A stretch of DNA of 64,000 nucleotides. It comes from Alteromonas sp. KC3. Its GTDB lineage: Bacteria; Pseudomonadota; Gammaproteobacteria; Enterobacterales; Alteromonadaceae. The translations under genes were made by a program, and so were the position numbers. Shown here one piece after another: positions 1 through 7,721 of the stretch (the first letter of the stretch is position 1; every line of letters begins with the position of its first letter). Under the pieces are notes generated by a model. The model made no database searches. It saw nothing but the letters and a program-made list of their open reading frames with translations, and had not been told where the DNA came from. The stretch lies in NCBI RefSeq assembly GCF_016756315.1, contig NZ_AP024235.1:1302001-1366000 (forward strand). The letters are read 5' to 3'.

Positions 1-2
1 TT

Positions 3-959
3 GGTGTAATGCGGCTGGGTTGTTTGCTAACCGTGCTAACCTTCAGTTCAGTGCTGTATTTTGACAGCTTTTGGGGGCTGACCTTGTCATTTGGCCTAAT
101 GATGATGTTCTGGACGGCGGTACTTCCCCAACTTGAAGTGATCACCATGAATAGCGTCGCCAATACTAAGGCCACTTACGGTCAGGTAAGACTATGGGGA
201 AGTGTTGGTTTTATTTGTTTGACGGTAATGGTGGGTAAGGCCCTAGATAGTTTTTCAACAGAAACGCCTGTTCATGTCAGTATTGGGGTACTCGCACTTT
301 TGTTTGTCAGTACGTTGTTTATTCGCGCGCCGGCTCAAACGGTTTCGCATGAGAGCGCCGTTGGTTCTATCTGGGCTTTTGCTAAACAAAAACCGTTTGC
401 TGTTTTTATTTTTGCATCTGCGTGTTTGCAAATAAGCTTTGGCGCTTATTATGGATTTTTTGCCTTGTACATGCGTGACTTAGGCTATAGTGGCCAACAA
501 ACGGGCTTTTTTATTGCGCTAGGCGTGCTTGCCGAGGTCGGAATATTTATACTCGCACGGCGACTCATCAGTCACTTTGGTGTATGGAACTTATTGTTCG
601 CCAGTCTCGCACTCACTGCGCTTAGGTGGTATGCCATGGCGGCATTTGCTGACTATTGGACAGTGATTATGTTAAGCCAGCTTATCCATGCTTTAAGTTT
701 TGGGTTAACCCACGCGGTGTCGGTCCATTTTATCCACTTATATTTGCCGAAGGCTTACCAGAGTCGAGGGCAAGCGGTATATATCAGTATTGCATTTGGT
801 CTTGGCGGAGCTTTTGGTAATTACATGGCCGGACAGCAATGGTCACAAGGTACCAATGCCTACGCTACGTTTGTGACGGCAGCGGTATTTGCCGCTTTAG
901 GCGCAATGTCATTATTGCTTTGCGCCAAAAAGCGTTTTGATACTGCGCCGGAACATTAA
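3..959 (+). CDS. MFS transporter, HcaT-like (5' end missing)
   Basis: This is the C-terminal part of a major facilitator superfamily permease of the MFS_1_like group, which includes the phenylpropionate permease HcaT and nucleoside:H+ symporters. The reading frame is open to the left edge, so the start and the first membrane helices lie outside; the ATG at 9 is probably internal. About 317 residues remain, with roughly eight or nine hydrophobic helices. A conserved stretch with GQVRLWGSVGF near residue 60 is typical of this group, in a cytoplasmic loop. The substrate cannot be inferred. The gene converges on spoVR, 40 bp away. Confidence 0.75.
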   Translation, partial: GVMRLGCLLTVLTFSSVLYFDSFWGLTLSFGLMMMFWTAVLPQLEVITMNSVANTKATYGQVRLWGSVGFICLTVMVGKALDSFSTETPVHVSIGVLALLFVSTLFIRAPAQTVSHESAVGSIWAFAKQKPFAVFIFASACLQISFGAYYGFFALYMRDLGYSGQQTGFFIALGVLAEVGIFILARRLISHFGVWNLLFASLALTALRWYAMAAFADYWTVIMLSQLIHALSFGLTHAVSVHFIHLYLPKAYQSRGQAVYISIAFGLGGAFGNYMAGQQWSQGTNAYATFVTAAVFAALGAMSLLLCAKKRFDTAPEH

Positions 960-987
960 TGTTTGGCGATATACATGTTTCATCGTT

Positions 988-1015
988 CACCGCGAGGCTT
1001 ATTCAGCCTGCGGTG
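988..1015. terminator. Stem-loop across the spoVR stop codon
   Basis: CACCGC and AGGCT at 988-999 pair with AGCCT and GCGGTG at 1005-1015, with one bulged G and a 5-nt loop. It lies between the convergent MFS gene and spoVR and covers the spoVR stop codon. No clear T-run follows on either strand, so it may be a weak terminator or an mRNA 3'-end stabiliser. Confidence 0.35.
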
Positions 1016-2549
1016 TTCGTCTGCATTCTGCTATTAATTCAATACCGTCGTCGCCATTGTCTTGCTCTAATCGCACATCAAACTTCCATAGACGATGGAG
1101 ATGACGCATTACCTCGTCTTTTGAGTCTCCCAACGGGATTTTTCGCTGAGGAATATAGCGTAACGTAAGCGAGCGATCGCCTCGTACATCCACGTTATGC
1201 ACTTGGATATTCGGCTCTAGATTACTTAAGTTATATTGTGCCGAAAGCTTTTCTTTTATTGTCTGGTAACCGAGCTCATCGTGAATAGCACTTACGCTTA
1301 TAAACGGCTTTTCTGTGTCGTCTTCCAATGCAAACAACTTAAAATCGCGAATGACTTTAGGGGATAAAAACTGGCTAATAAAGCTTTCATCTTTAAAATT
1401 CTGCATTGCAAAGTGTACCGTTTCAAGCCAGTCTTTACCAGCTATGCTAGGTAAGTATTTATAATCTTCTTCGGTGGGCGACTGACACACTCGCTTGATA
1501 TCCATAAACATAGAAAAGCCCAGTGCGTAGGGGTTAATACCCGAGTAATAGGGGCTGTTGTATTCCGGTTGCATAACCACACTGGAATGACTGTGCAAAA
1601 ACTCCATCATAAACCTGTCGCTTACTAAACCTTCGTCATACATTTGGTTCAGTATGTGATAATGCCAAAAGCACGCCCAGCCTTCGTTCATCACTTGGGT
1701 TTGTTTTTGGGGGTAAAAATATTGAGAAATCTTCCGCACAATGCGCACTATCTCGCGCTGCCACGGCTCAAGTAGAGGGGCATTTTTTTCGATGAAGTAG
1801 AGTAAGTTCTCTTGTGGCTCACGAGGGAATCGAATTTGCTCCTTGTTTTTGTGAGCACTGCTTTCTGGCAAAGTACGCCAAAGTTCATTAACTTGCGATT
1901 GCAGATAAGCTTCTCGTTCTTCTTGACGATTTTTCTCTTCTTGCAGTGAGATTTTCTGAGGGCGTTTGTATCTGTCGACACCGTAATTCATCAGAGCGTG
2001 GCAGGAGTCCAGCATATTCTCAACTTCATCAAAGCCAAACTTTTGTTCGCATTTGGCAATATAATTCTTGGCAAATACTAAGTAATCGATAATCGAACTC
2101 GCATCAGTCCAGGTTTTAAATAAATAGTTACCTTTGAAAAATGAATTATGACCATAGCACGCGTGTGCCATTACAAGCGCCTGCATAGTAATAGTGTTCT
2201 CTTCCATCAAATAGGCAATGCAGGGATCCGAATTAATGACTATTTCATAGGCTAATCCCATTTGACCACGGCGGTATTGTTGCTCAGTTTGAATGAATTT
2301 TTTACCAAAAGACCAATGGCTATAATTCAGTGGCATGCCAATGCTGGCGTAGGCATCCATCATTTGTTCAGCAGTGATCACTTCTATTTGGTTAGGGTAG
2401 GTATCAAGGTTGAATTTTCTCGCAATGCGATCAATATGATGTTCATATTCCTCAATAAGTGGAAAGGTCCAATCGGGACCATCACTTAACAAATGGCGAG
2501 TTGTATTTGACGATGTTTTGACTTCATTAGCAGTAGTATCTGTCGTCAT
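999..2549 (-). CDS. SpoVR family protein (YcgB)
   Basis: A 516-residue protein of the SpoVR/YcgB family, close to the usual 510 residues. Family landmarks include the WTFPLIEEYEHHIDRIA start and the central EGWACFWHYHIL and ALGFSMFMDIKR blocks. The name comes from Bacillus spore cortex work; in non-sporulating proteobacteria the role is unknown but the gene travels with yeaH and prkA. It is the third gene of that set here, 20 bp after yeaH. The ATG at 2549 is preceded by an AAGGG ribosome site. No signal peptide or membrane helix is seen, so it is probably cytoplasmic. Confidence 0.93.
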   Translation of the reverse strand: MTTDTTANEVKTSSNTTRHLLSDGPDWTFPLIEEYEHHIDRIARKFNLDTYPNQIEVITAEQMMDAYASIGMPLNYSHWSFGKKFIQTEQQYRRGQMGLAYEIVINSDPCIAYLMEENTITMQALVMAHACYGHNSFFKGNYLFKTWTDASSIIDYLVFAKNYIAKCEQKFGFDEVENMLDSCHALMNYGVDRYKRPQKISLQEEKNRQEEREAYLQSQVNELWRTLPESSAHKNKEQIRFPREPQENLLYFIEKNAPLLEPWQREIVRIVRKISQYFYPQKQTQVMNEGWACFWHYHILNQMYDEGLVSDRFMMEFLHSHSSVVMQPEYNSPYYSGINPYALGFSMFMDIKRVCQSPTEEDYKYLPSIAGKDWLETVHFAMQNFKDESFISQFLSPKVIRDFKLFALEDDTEKPFISVSAIHDELGYQTIKEKLSAQYNLSNLEPNIQVHNVDVRGDRSLTLRYIPQRKIPLGDSKDEVMRHLHRLWKFDVRLEQDNGDDGIELIAECRRTPQAE

Positions 2550-2569
2550 AAATAGCCCTTTTCCTTGTA

Positions 2570-3850
2570 TTACGCGTTAGCATCTTGCTCTGAATGTTTG
2601 AAAAGCTCCCTAAATACGGGATAGATGTCCGCTTGAGACTGAATATGCTTACACACAAAGTTGTCGTGGGTTTCTGCTACCTTCTCGTACTCGCGCCATA
2701 AACTCTGATGTTGCCTCTCGGTAATTTCGATGTACGCATAGTAACGGGTAGCAGGTAGTAATTTTTGAACTAAAAGGTCGCGGCATTGCGGTGAATCATC
2801 TGCCCAGTTATCGCCATCAGAAGCTTGTGCCGCGTATATATTCCAATTGCCATCGCGGTATCGCTCTGTGACAACTTCGTCCATTAACTTTAAGGCGCTC
2901 GACACAATGGTGCCACCGGTCTCTTGGCTATAAAAAAATTCTTGTTCGTCTACTTCTTTAGCCTGAGTGTGATGACGAATATAGACGACTTCAACGTTTT
3001 CGTAGGTGCGGGTAAGAAAAAGATACAACAGAATATAGAAGCGTTTTGCCATATCCTTGGTGGCTTGGTCCATAGAGCCTGACACGTCCATTAAGCAGAA
3101 CATTACCGCTTTGCTCGAAGGAAGCGGACGCTTATCGTAATTTTTAAAGCGTAGATCGAACGTATCAATAAAAGGTACGCGGGCTATTTTAGCCTTTAGC
3201 GCTTTGATTTCCTCTTCAAGCGCGAGCACTTTTAACGTGTTGTCATGTTTATCGTTAAGCAAAGCTTCTAGCTTTTCTTCACACTCACGTAGCTTTCGTT
3301 TATCGGTTGCGCTTAGAGCAATTCGTCTGGCAACTGACCCTTTTAGAGAACGAACAACATCTAAATTACTCGGCACACCGTCAGTTTGATATCCGGCTCG
3401 GTATGTTTCGTATTGGGTGACTTTATCAAATTGATTTTTTTTGAGGTTAGGTAAGGCCAGATCATCAAACAATAAGTCTAAGTATTCGTCCTTTGAAATT
3501 GAGAAAACAAACTCGTCTTGGCCTTCTCCTTCGTTACTTGCGTCGCCGCTGCCTGCACCGCGGCCGCCGCCTCCAGGAGGCCGCTCAATTTTGTCTCCAG
3601 CAGTAAACTGGTCATTGCCAGGGTGAACAATATCTCGACTACCACCACGCCCAGTGTGGAAAATGGGTTCAGAAATATCTCTAGTAGGAATACTGATTTT
3701 TTCGCCAGAGTCCAGATCGGTTACCGAACGTTTTCCCACCGCGTCTGAAACGGCGCGCTTTATTTGTTGTTTATAGCGTTTGATAAAACGCTGTCGGTTA
3801 ACAGTGCTTTTTCCTTTGCTATTCAGCCTTCGGTCAATAAAATGGGCCAT
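2570..3850 (-). CDS. yeaH: YeaH/DUF444 (UPF0229) VWA-like protein
   Basis: A 426-residue UPF0229/DUF444 protein, matching the E. coli YeaH length of 427. It has a basic N-terminus ([20 protein letters not shown]), a Gly-rich linker ([15 protein letters not shown]), and a C-terminal von Willebrand A-like fold with the MIDAS-type motif DVSGSMD. ATG 3850 is chosen over an upstream GTG at 3856 because family members start [10 protein letters not shown] and an AGGTG site precedes it. It lies between prkA and spoVR and is thought to act with the PrkA kinase under starvation or stationary phase. The biochemical function is unproven. Confidence 0.93.
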   Translation of the reverse strand: MAHFIDRRLNSKGKSTVNRQRFIKRYKQQIKRAVSDAVGKRSVTDLDSGEKISIPTRDISEPIFHTGRGGSRDIVHPGNDQFTAGDKIERPPGGGGRGAGSGDASNEGEGQDEFVFSISKDEYLDLLFDDLALPNLKKNQFDKVTQYETYRAGYQTDGVPSNLDVVRSLKGSVARRIALSATDKRKLRECEEKLEALLNDKHDNTLKVLALEEEIKALKAKIARVPFIDTFDLRFKNYDKRPLPSSKAVMFCLMDVSGSMDQATKDMAKRFYILLYLFLTRTYENVEVVYIRHHTQAKEVDEQEFFYSQETGGTIVSSALKLMDEVVTERYRDGNWNIYAAQASDGDNWADDSPQCRDLLVQKLLPATRYYAYIEITERQHQSLWREYEKVAETHDNFVCKHIQSQADIYPVFRELFKHSEQDANA

Positions 3851-3949
3851 ATTCACCTGCTTGTTAGGTTTTATTACATAACACCTACAAGTGCAAAGAG
3901 CGCAGATGCACTCTTAGCACTTGTCCCGTTCGCATTTTTAGCAATTGCG

Positions 3950-5872
3950 CTAAGACGCCTTGCGAACACGCAGATACCACTCACACAGCAGTCGAACTTG
4001 TTTCTGTGTATAGCCTTTCTCTGTCATGCGATTGACAAAGTCATCGTGCTTTTTCTGTTCTTCTGCAGAACCTTTTGTATTAAATGAAATAACAGGTAGT
4101 AAATCCTCTGTATTCGAGAACATCTTTTTCTCGATAACAGTGCGTAGCTTTTCATAGCTTGTCCATGCAGGGTTTTTGCCTGCATTGTTGGCGCGTGCTC
4201 GAAGTACAAAGTTAACAATTTCATTGCGGAAATCTTTAGGATTACTGATACCCGCGGGCTTCTCTGTTTTTTCGAGCTCAGCGTTAAGCGAGGCCCGGTC
4301 AAATAACTGACCGGTTTCAGGGTCTCGATATTCTTGATCCTGTATCCAGAAGTCAGCATAGGTGACGTAGCGGTCAAACAAATTCTGTCCATACTCAGAG
4401 TATGATTCGAGATATGCGGTTTGAATTTCCTTGCCGATAAACTCCACGTAACGCGGAATAAGGTAGCCTTTCAAAAACTCTAAATATCTGTCTGCGGTGT
4501 CTTGTGGAAATTGCTCCCGTTCAATTTGTCTCTCTAACACATAGAACAAATGTACCGGGTTTGCTGCAACCTCTTGATGATCAAAATTAAATACACGAGA
4601 CAAAATCTTGAACGCAAAGCGTGTGGATAATCCCTCCATGCCTTCATCAACACCCGCATAATCGCGATACTCTTGATACGATTTCGCTTTAGGATCGGTA
4701 TCCTTTAAGCTCTCGCCGTCATACACTCGCATCTTAGAAAACAGACTTGAATTCTCAGGTTCTTTAAGTCGAGAAAGTACGCTGAACTGCGCTAAACACT
4801 CTAGCGTGTCTGGTGCGCAAGGTGCGCCATTTAACTCACTGCTATCAAGTAGTTTTTTGTAGATGCGAATTTCTTCACTAACCCGCAAACAGTAGGGGAC
4901 TTTCACAATATAAACGCGGTCGAGAAATGCCTCGTTGTTTTTGTTGTTTCTAAACGATTGCCACTCCGACTCATTAGAATGCGCTAAGATAAGGCCATCG
5001 AAGGGCAGAGCAGAAAAACCTTCAGTCGGATTGTAATTTCCCTCTTGTGTCGCAGTAAGCAAAGGGTGCAGCACCTTTATTGGCGCTTTAAACATTTCGA
5101 CAAACTCCATTAACCCTTGATTGGCTTTACACAGCGAACCCGAATAGCTGTATGCGTCAGGATCGTTTTGTGCAAACTGCTCAAGGCGTCTAATGTCTAC
5201 TTTACCCACTAACGAAGAAATATCTTGGTTGTTCTCATCGCCCGGTTCGGTTTTAGCAATACCGACCTGATCAAGTACAGAAGGATACACTCTCACTACT
5301 TTGAACTGCGTAATATCACCATTGAATTCGTGAAGGCGCTTACGCGCCCAAGGTGACATAATGGTTTTTAGGTAGCGCTTTGGAATACCGTATTCTTTTT
5401 CTAAAATTTCACCGTCTTCTTTGGCGTCGAACAAACAAAAAGGGTGATCGTTAACAGGTGAGCCCTTTAACATGTAAATTGGCACGTTTTGCATTAACTC
5501 TTTGAGCCGCTCTGCCAAGGATGATTTGCCTCCACCGACTGGCCCTAAGAGATAGAGAATTTGTTTCTTCTCTTCCAAGCCTTGGGCAGCATGCTTTAGA
5601 TAAGAAACGATTTGTTCAATAGCTTCTTCCATGCCGTAGAATTCTGAGAATGCAGGATAACGAGAAATAACGCGGTTGGAAAAAATACGGCTTAATGCCG
5701 GGTCGTTTGCTGTGTCGATAAGTTGTGGCTCACCAATAGCTTTTAGCAAACGTTCAGCTGCGTTTGCATAAGCGAGTTGATCCTCTTTACATATATCAAG
5801 GAACTCCCCAATGGTGAACTCTTCCTGTTTTCGCTCTTCGTAGCGATTCTGATAGTGTTCAAAAATACCCAT
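3950..5872 (-). CDS. prkA: PrkA/YeaG serine protein kinase
   Basis: A 640-residue PrkA-family protein (YeaG in E. coli, 644 residues). The N-terminal AAA+ domain carries a Walker A motif, GPVGGGKSS, at about residues 110-118. The C-terminal third is the PrkA kinase-like domain, with ISNPKDFRNEIVNFVLRAR. Family members are cytoplasmic ATPases or Ser/Thr kinases linked to sustained nitrogen starvation and stationary phase. It is first in the prkA-yeaH-spoVR cluster, with a 99-bp gap before yeaH. The ATG has a good AAGGGG site; a hairpin sits just upstream. Confidence 0.95.
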   Translation of the reverse strand: MGIFEHYQNRYEERKQEEFTIGEFLDICKEDQLAYANAAERLLKAIGEPQLIDTANDPALSRIFSNRVISRYPAFSEFYGMEEAIEQIVSYLKHAAQGLEEKKQILYLLGPVGGGKSSLAERLKELMQNVPIYMLKGSPVNDHPFCLFDAKEDGEILEKEYGIPKRYLKTIMSPWARKRLHEFNGDITQFKVVRVYPSVLDQVGIAKTEPGDENNQDISSLVGKVDIRRLEQFAQNDPDAYSYSGSLCKANQGLMEFVEMFKAPIKVLHPLLTATQEGNYNPTEGFSALPFDGLILAHSNESEWQSFRNNKNNEAFLDRVYIVKVPYCLRVSEEIRIYKKLLDSSELNGAPCAPDTLECLAQFSVLSRLKEPENSSLFSKMRVYDGESLKDTDPKAKSYQEYRDYAGVDEGMEGLSTRFAFKILSRVFNFDHQEVAANPVHLFYVLERQIEREQFPQDTADRYLEFLKGYLIPRYVEFIGKEIQTAYLESYSEYGQNLFDRYVTYADFWIQDQEYRDPETGQLFDRASLNAELEKTEKPAGISNPKDFRNEIVNFVLRARANNAGKNPAWTSYEKLRTVIEKKMFSNTEDLLPVISFNTKGSAEEQKKHDDFVNRMTEKGYTQKQVRLLCEWYLRVRKAS

Positions 5873-5883
5873 GAATACCCCTT

Positions 5884-5903
5884 AAATACGGAACCCCGTA
5901 TTT
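5884..5903 (-). promoter_or_regulatory. Hairpin just upstream of the prkA ribosome site
   Basis: AAATACGG at 5884-5891 and CCGTATTT at 5896-5903 form a perfect 8-bp stem with a 4-nt loop. On the mRNA it ends directly against the AAGGGG Shine-Dalgarno sequence (5878-5883). It could protect the 5' end or affect ribosome access; no T-run follows, so it is not a terminator. Confidence 0.45.
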
Positions 5904-6080
5904 TCAGCTTAGTAGGAATTCACAAAAACGTTAGTAATTATTAGTAGACTTTCGCATAGGCTTATCCGATTTCGTCTAACGAAAAAGGCAACTTTTTGAA
6001 GAATTTAATGTCTCAGCTAGGGTATTTGGTAGGGTGTGCGTGGCTACATAAATATTGAACCTTGACATACGAACGTTAAA

Positions 6081-6110
6081 AATAAAAAAGCCTCGCAGTT
6101 GCGAGGCTTT
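6081..6110 (-). terminator. sodB intrinsic terminator
   Basis: AAAGCCTCGC and GCGAGGCTTT (6087-6110) form a 10-bp stem with a 4-nt loop, followed on the minus strand by a run of T (6081-6086 complement). It lies just after the sodB stop codon. Confidence 0.85.
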
Positions 6111-6138
6111 CAAATCGTTAAGTAACTAACGCGCTAGA

Positions 6139-6720
6139 TTATGCGAAGTTGCTGTTCGCAAATTCCCAGTTTACTAGTGCCCAGAAGTTTTCTAGGTACT
6201 TAGGACGCGCATTGCGGTAGTCGATGTAGTAAGCGTGTTCCCAAAGGTCAACAGTTAGGATTGGCGTTAGCTCGTCGCCAGAGATTGGCGTTTCCGCGTT
6301 GCTAGTGTTTACGATGTCTAAGCTGCCATCAGCCGTCTTAACAAGCCACGTCCAGCTTGAACCAAAGTTGTTCACTGCTTTGTCGTTAAATGCAGCTTGG
6401 AAGTCTGCGAAAGAACCCCACTTTGCATTGATTGCATCAGCAAGTGCGCCAGTTGGCTCACCGCCACCATTTGGGCTTAGGCTGTGCCAGTAGAAGGTGT
6501 GGTTCCAGATTTGTGCTGCATTGTTGAAAACACCGCCTTCAGAAGATTTGATGATTTCTTCTAGGCTTTTGTTTTCCATGTCAGTACCTTCAACTAGGCC
6601 GTTAAGCTTAGTGACATAAGTAGCGTGGTGCTTGCCATAGTGGTACTCAAGCGTTTCAGCAGAAATATGCGGTTCTAGTGCATTTTGTTCGTATGGTAAT
6701 GCTGGTAATTCAAAAGCCAT
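6139..6720 (-). CDS. sodB: Superoxide dismutase, Fe type
   Basis: A 193-residue iron superoxide dismutase that converts superoxide to peroxide and oxygen in the cytoplasm. Metal-binding context is visible: [13 protein letters not shown] near residue 26, [10 protein letters not shown] near 70, and [19 protein letters not shown] near 155. The GGG following the HSL motif and overall length fit FeSOD, though the Fe versus Mn call is family-based. ATG 6720 ([11 protein letters not shown]) is chosen over ATG 6732, because the GGAG ribosome site overlaps the latter. It is divergent from grxD. Confidence 0.95.
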   Translation of the reverse strand: MAFELPALPYEQNALEPHISAETLEYHYGKHHATYVTKLNGLVEGTDMENKSLEEIIKSSEGGVFNNAAQIWNHTFYWHSLSPNGGGEPTGALADAINAKWGSFADFQAAFNDKAVNNFGSSWTWLVKTADGSLDIVNTSNAETPISGDELTPILTVDLWEHAYYIDYRNARPKYLENFWALVNWEFANSNFA

Positions 6721-7061
6721 GACGGTCTCCATGTTGGTTTAGTATTCTTAATTACTCACGCATGTGCGATGCCTGTTCGTCCCATGCGTTTAGGGGGTAA
6801 GCCCGAATTAATACGTTATTAGCATAACGCAGATGTGGGGATAAAGTCCTATAACTCAATGACAAAAATGTGAATTTTTTCGTTCTTAGATATACATTAC
6901 TCAAATTCACGCAATTAGATCACTCGTACCTTGTGAGCGAATGACTCACCAGTTAACGAAAGTTAAACGTGTGCATAGCAAAATTATGGTATTGTGCACT
7001 TGATAAATTGTTTTAGCATTCCCACTTCTAGGGAACACACTTTTTCCGCTGAGAGGATCCG
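6721..7061. other. Divergent sodB-grxD intergenic region
   Basis: About 340 bp carrying the leaders of sodB (minus) and grxD (plus). A TTAACGAAAGTTAA inverted repeat lies at 6953-6966. No unambiguous -35/-10 pair or Fur box was picked out by eye. Confidence 0.4.
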
Positions 7062-7412
7062 ATGGATAATACTGAAAGCCAATCAACGTTAGATAGAATT
7101 AAGCAGCAAATTGAAGAAAATCCGATTCTTCTTTATATGAAAGGCTCTCCTAAGCTGCCAAGTTGTGGCTTCTCATCACAAGCGTCACAGGCACTAATGT
7201 CATGTGGTGAACCATTCGCCTATGTGGATATTCTGCAAAACCCAGATATCCGCGCTGAACTACCAAAATATGCTAATTGGCCTACGTTTCCACAGTTGTG
7301 GGTAGAAGGTGAGCTTGTTGGTGGTTGCGATATTATTATCGAAATGTTCCAGCAAAATGAACTTCAACCTCTTATTAAAGAAACCGCTGCAAAGTACAAA
7401 GAAGCAGAATAA
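7062..7412 (+). CDS. grxD: Monothiol glutaredoxin Grx4
   Basis: A 116-residue monothiol glutaredoxin with the signature CGFS at residues 33-36 (SCGFSSQASQAL). Other landmarks are the WPTFPQLWV block and the glutathione-binding GGCDIIIEM near residue 88. Such proteins bind a [2Fe-2S] cluster with glutathione and act in iron-sulfur cluster transfer and iron sensing, often with BolA. A GAGAGGAT ribosome site precedes the ATG. It is monocistronic, ending at a strong terminator, and is divergent from sodB. Confidence 0.95.
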   Translation: MDNTESQSTLDRIKQQIEENPILLYMKGSPKLPSCGFSSQASQALMSCGEPFAYVDILQNPDIRAELPKYANWPTFPQLWVEGELVGGCDIIIEMFQQNELQPLIKETAAKYKEAE

Positions 7413-7435
7413 ATGAAGTTCTAATTACTTGATTG

Positions 7436-7462
7436 AAAAGCCGGCTTTTAGTCGGCTTTTTT
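7436..7462 (+). terminator. grxD intrinsic terminator
   Basis: AAAAGCCG (7436-7443) pairs with CGGCTTTT (7453-7460); the T-run extends to 7462. It lies 23 bp after the grxD stop. Confidence 0.85.
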
Positions 7463-7721
7463 GGTTAAAACGGCCCGAAAATACCGCACATAAATTCCCG
7501 TAAAAACTATATAGACAGGTCACAAATACAAATCCTCTATGCAATGAAAAAATATTTTTATTTTATCGAAAAAGGTTTGTTTTTTAGCATCTTGCGTTCT
7601 ATAAAAAGTCAACTGACGACGTATCAGTCAGTGTTGAAGGTACAAAATAACAACCACTCTCAACCTATGTTTGGCACACAAAAAAACAAGCAAGGTAGAA
7701 GAGAAAATTCGGGAAACCACC
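7463..7721 (+). promoter_or_regulatory. Upstream region of receptor 1 with inverted repeat
   Basis: This AT-rich leader precedes the first TonB-dependent receptor. ACTGAC (7612-7617) and GTCAGT (7627-7632), 9 bp apart, form an inverted repeat that could be an operator or part of an ECF-dependent promoter. No Fur-box match was seen. Confidence 0.3.
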
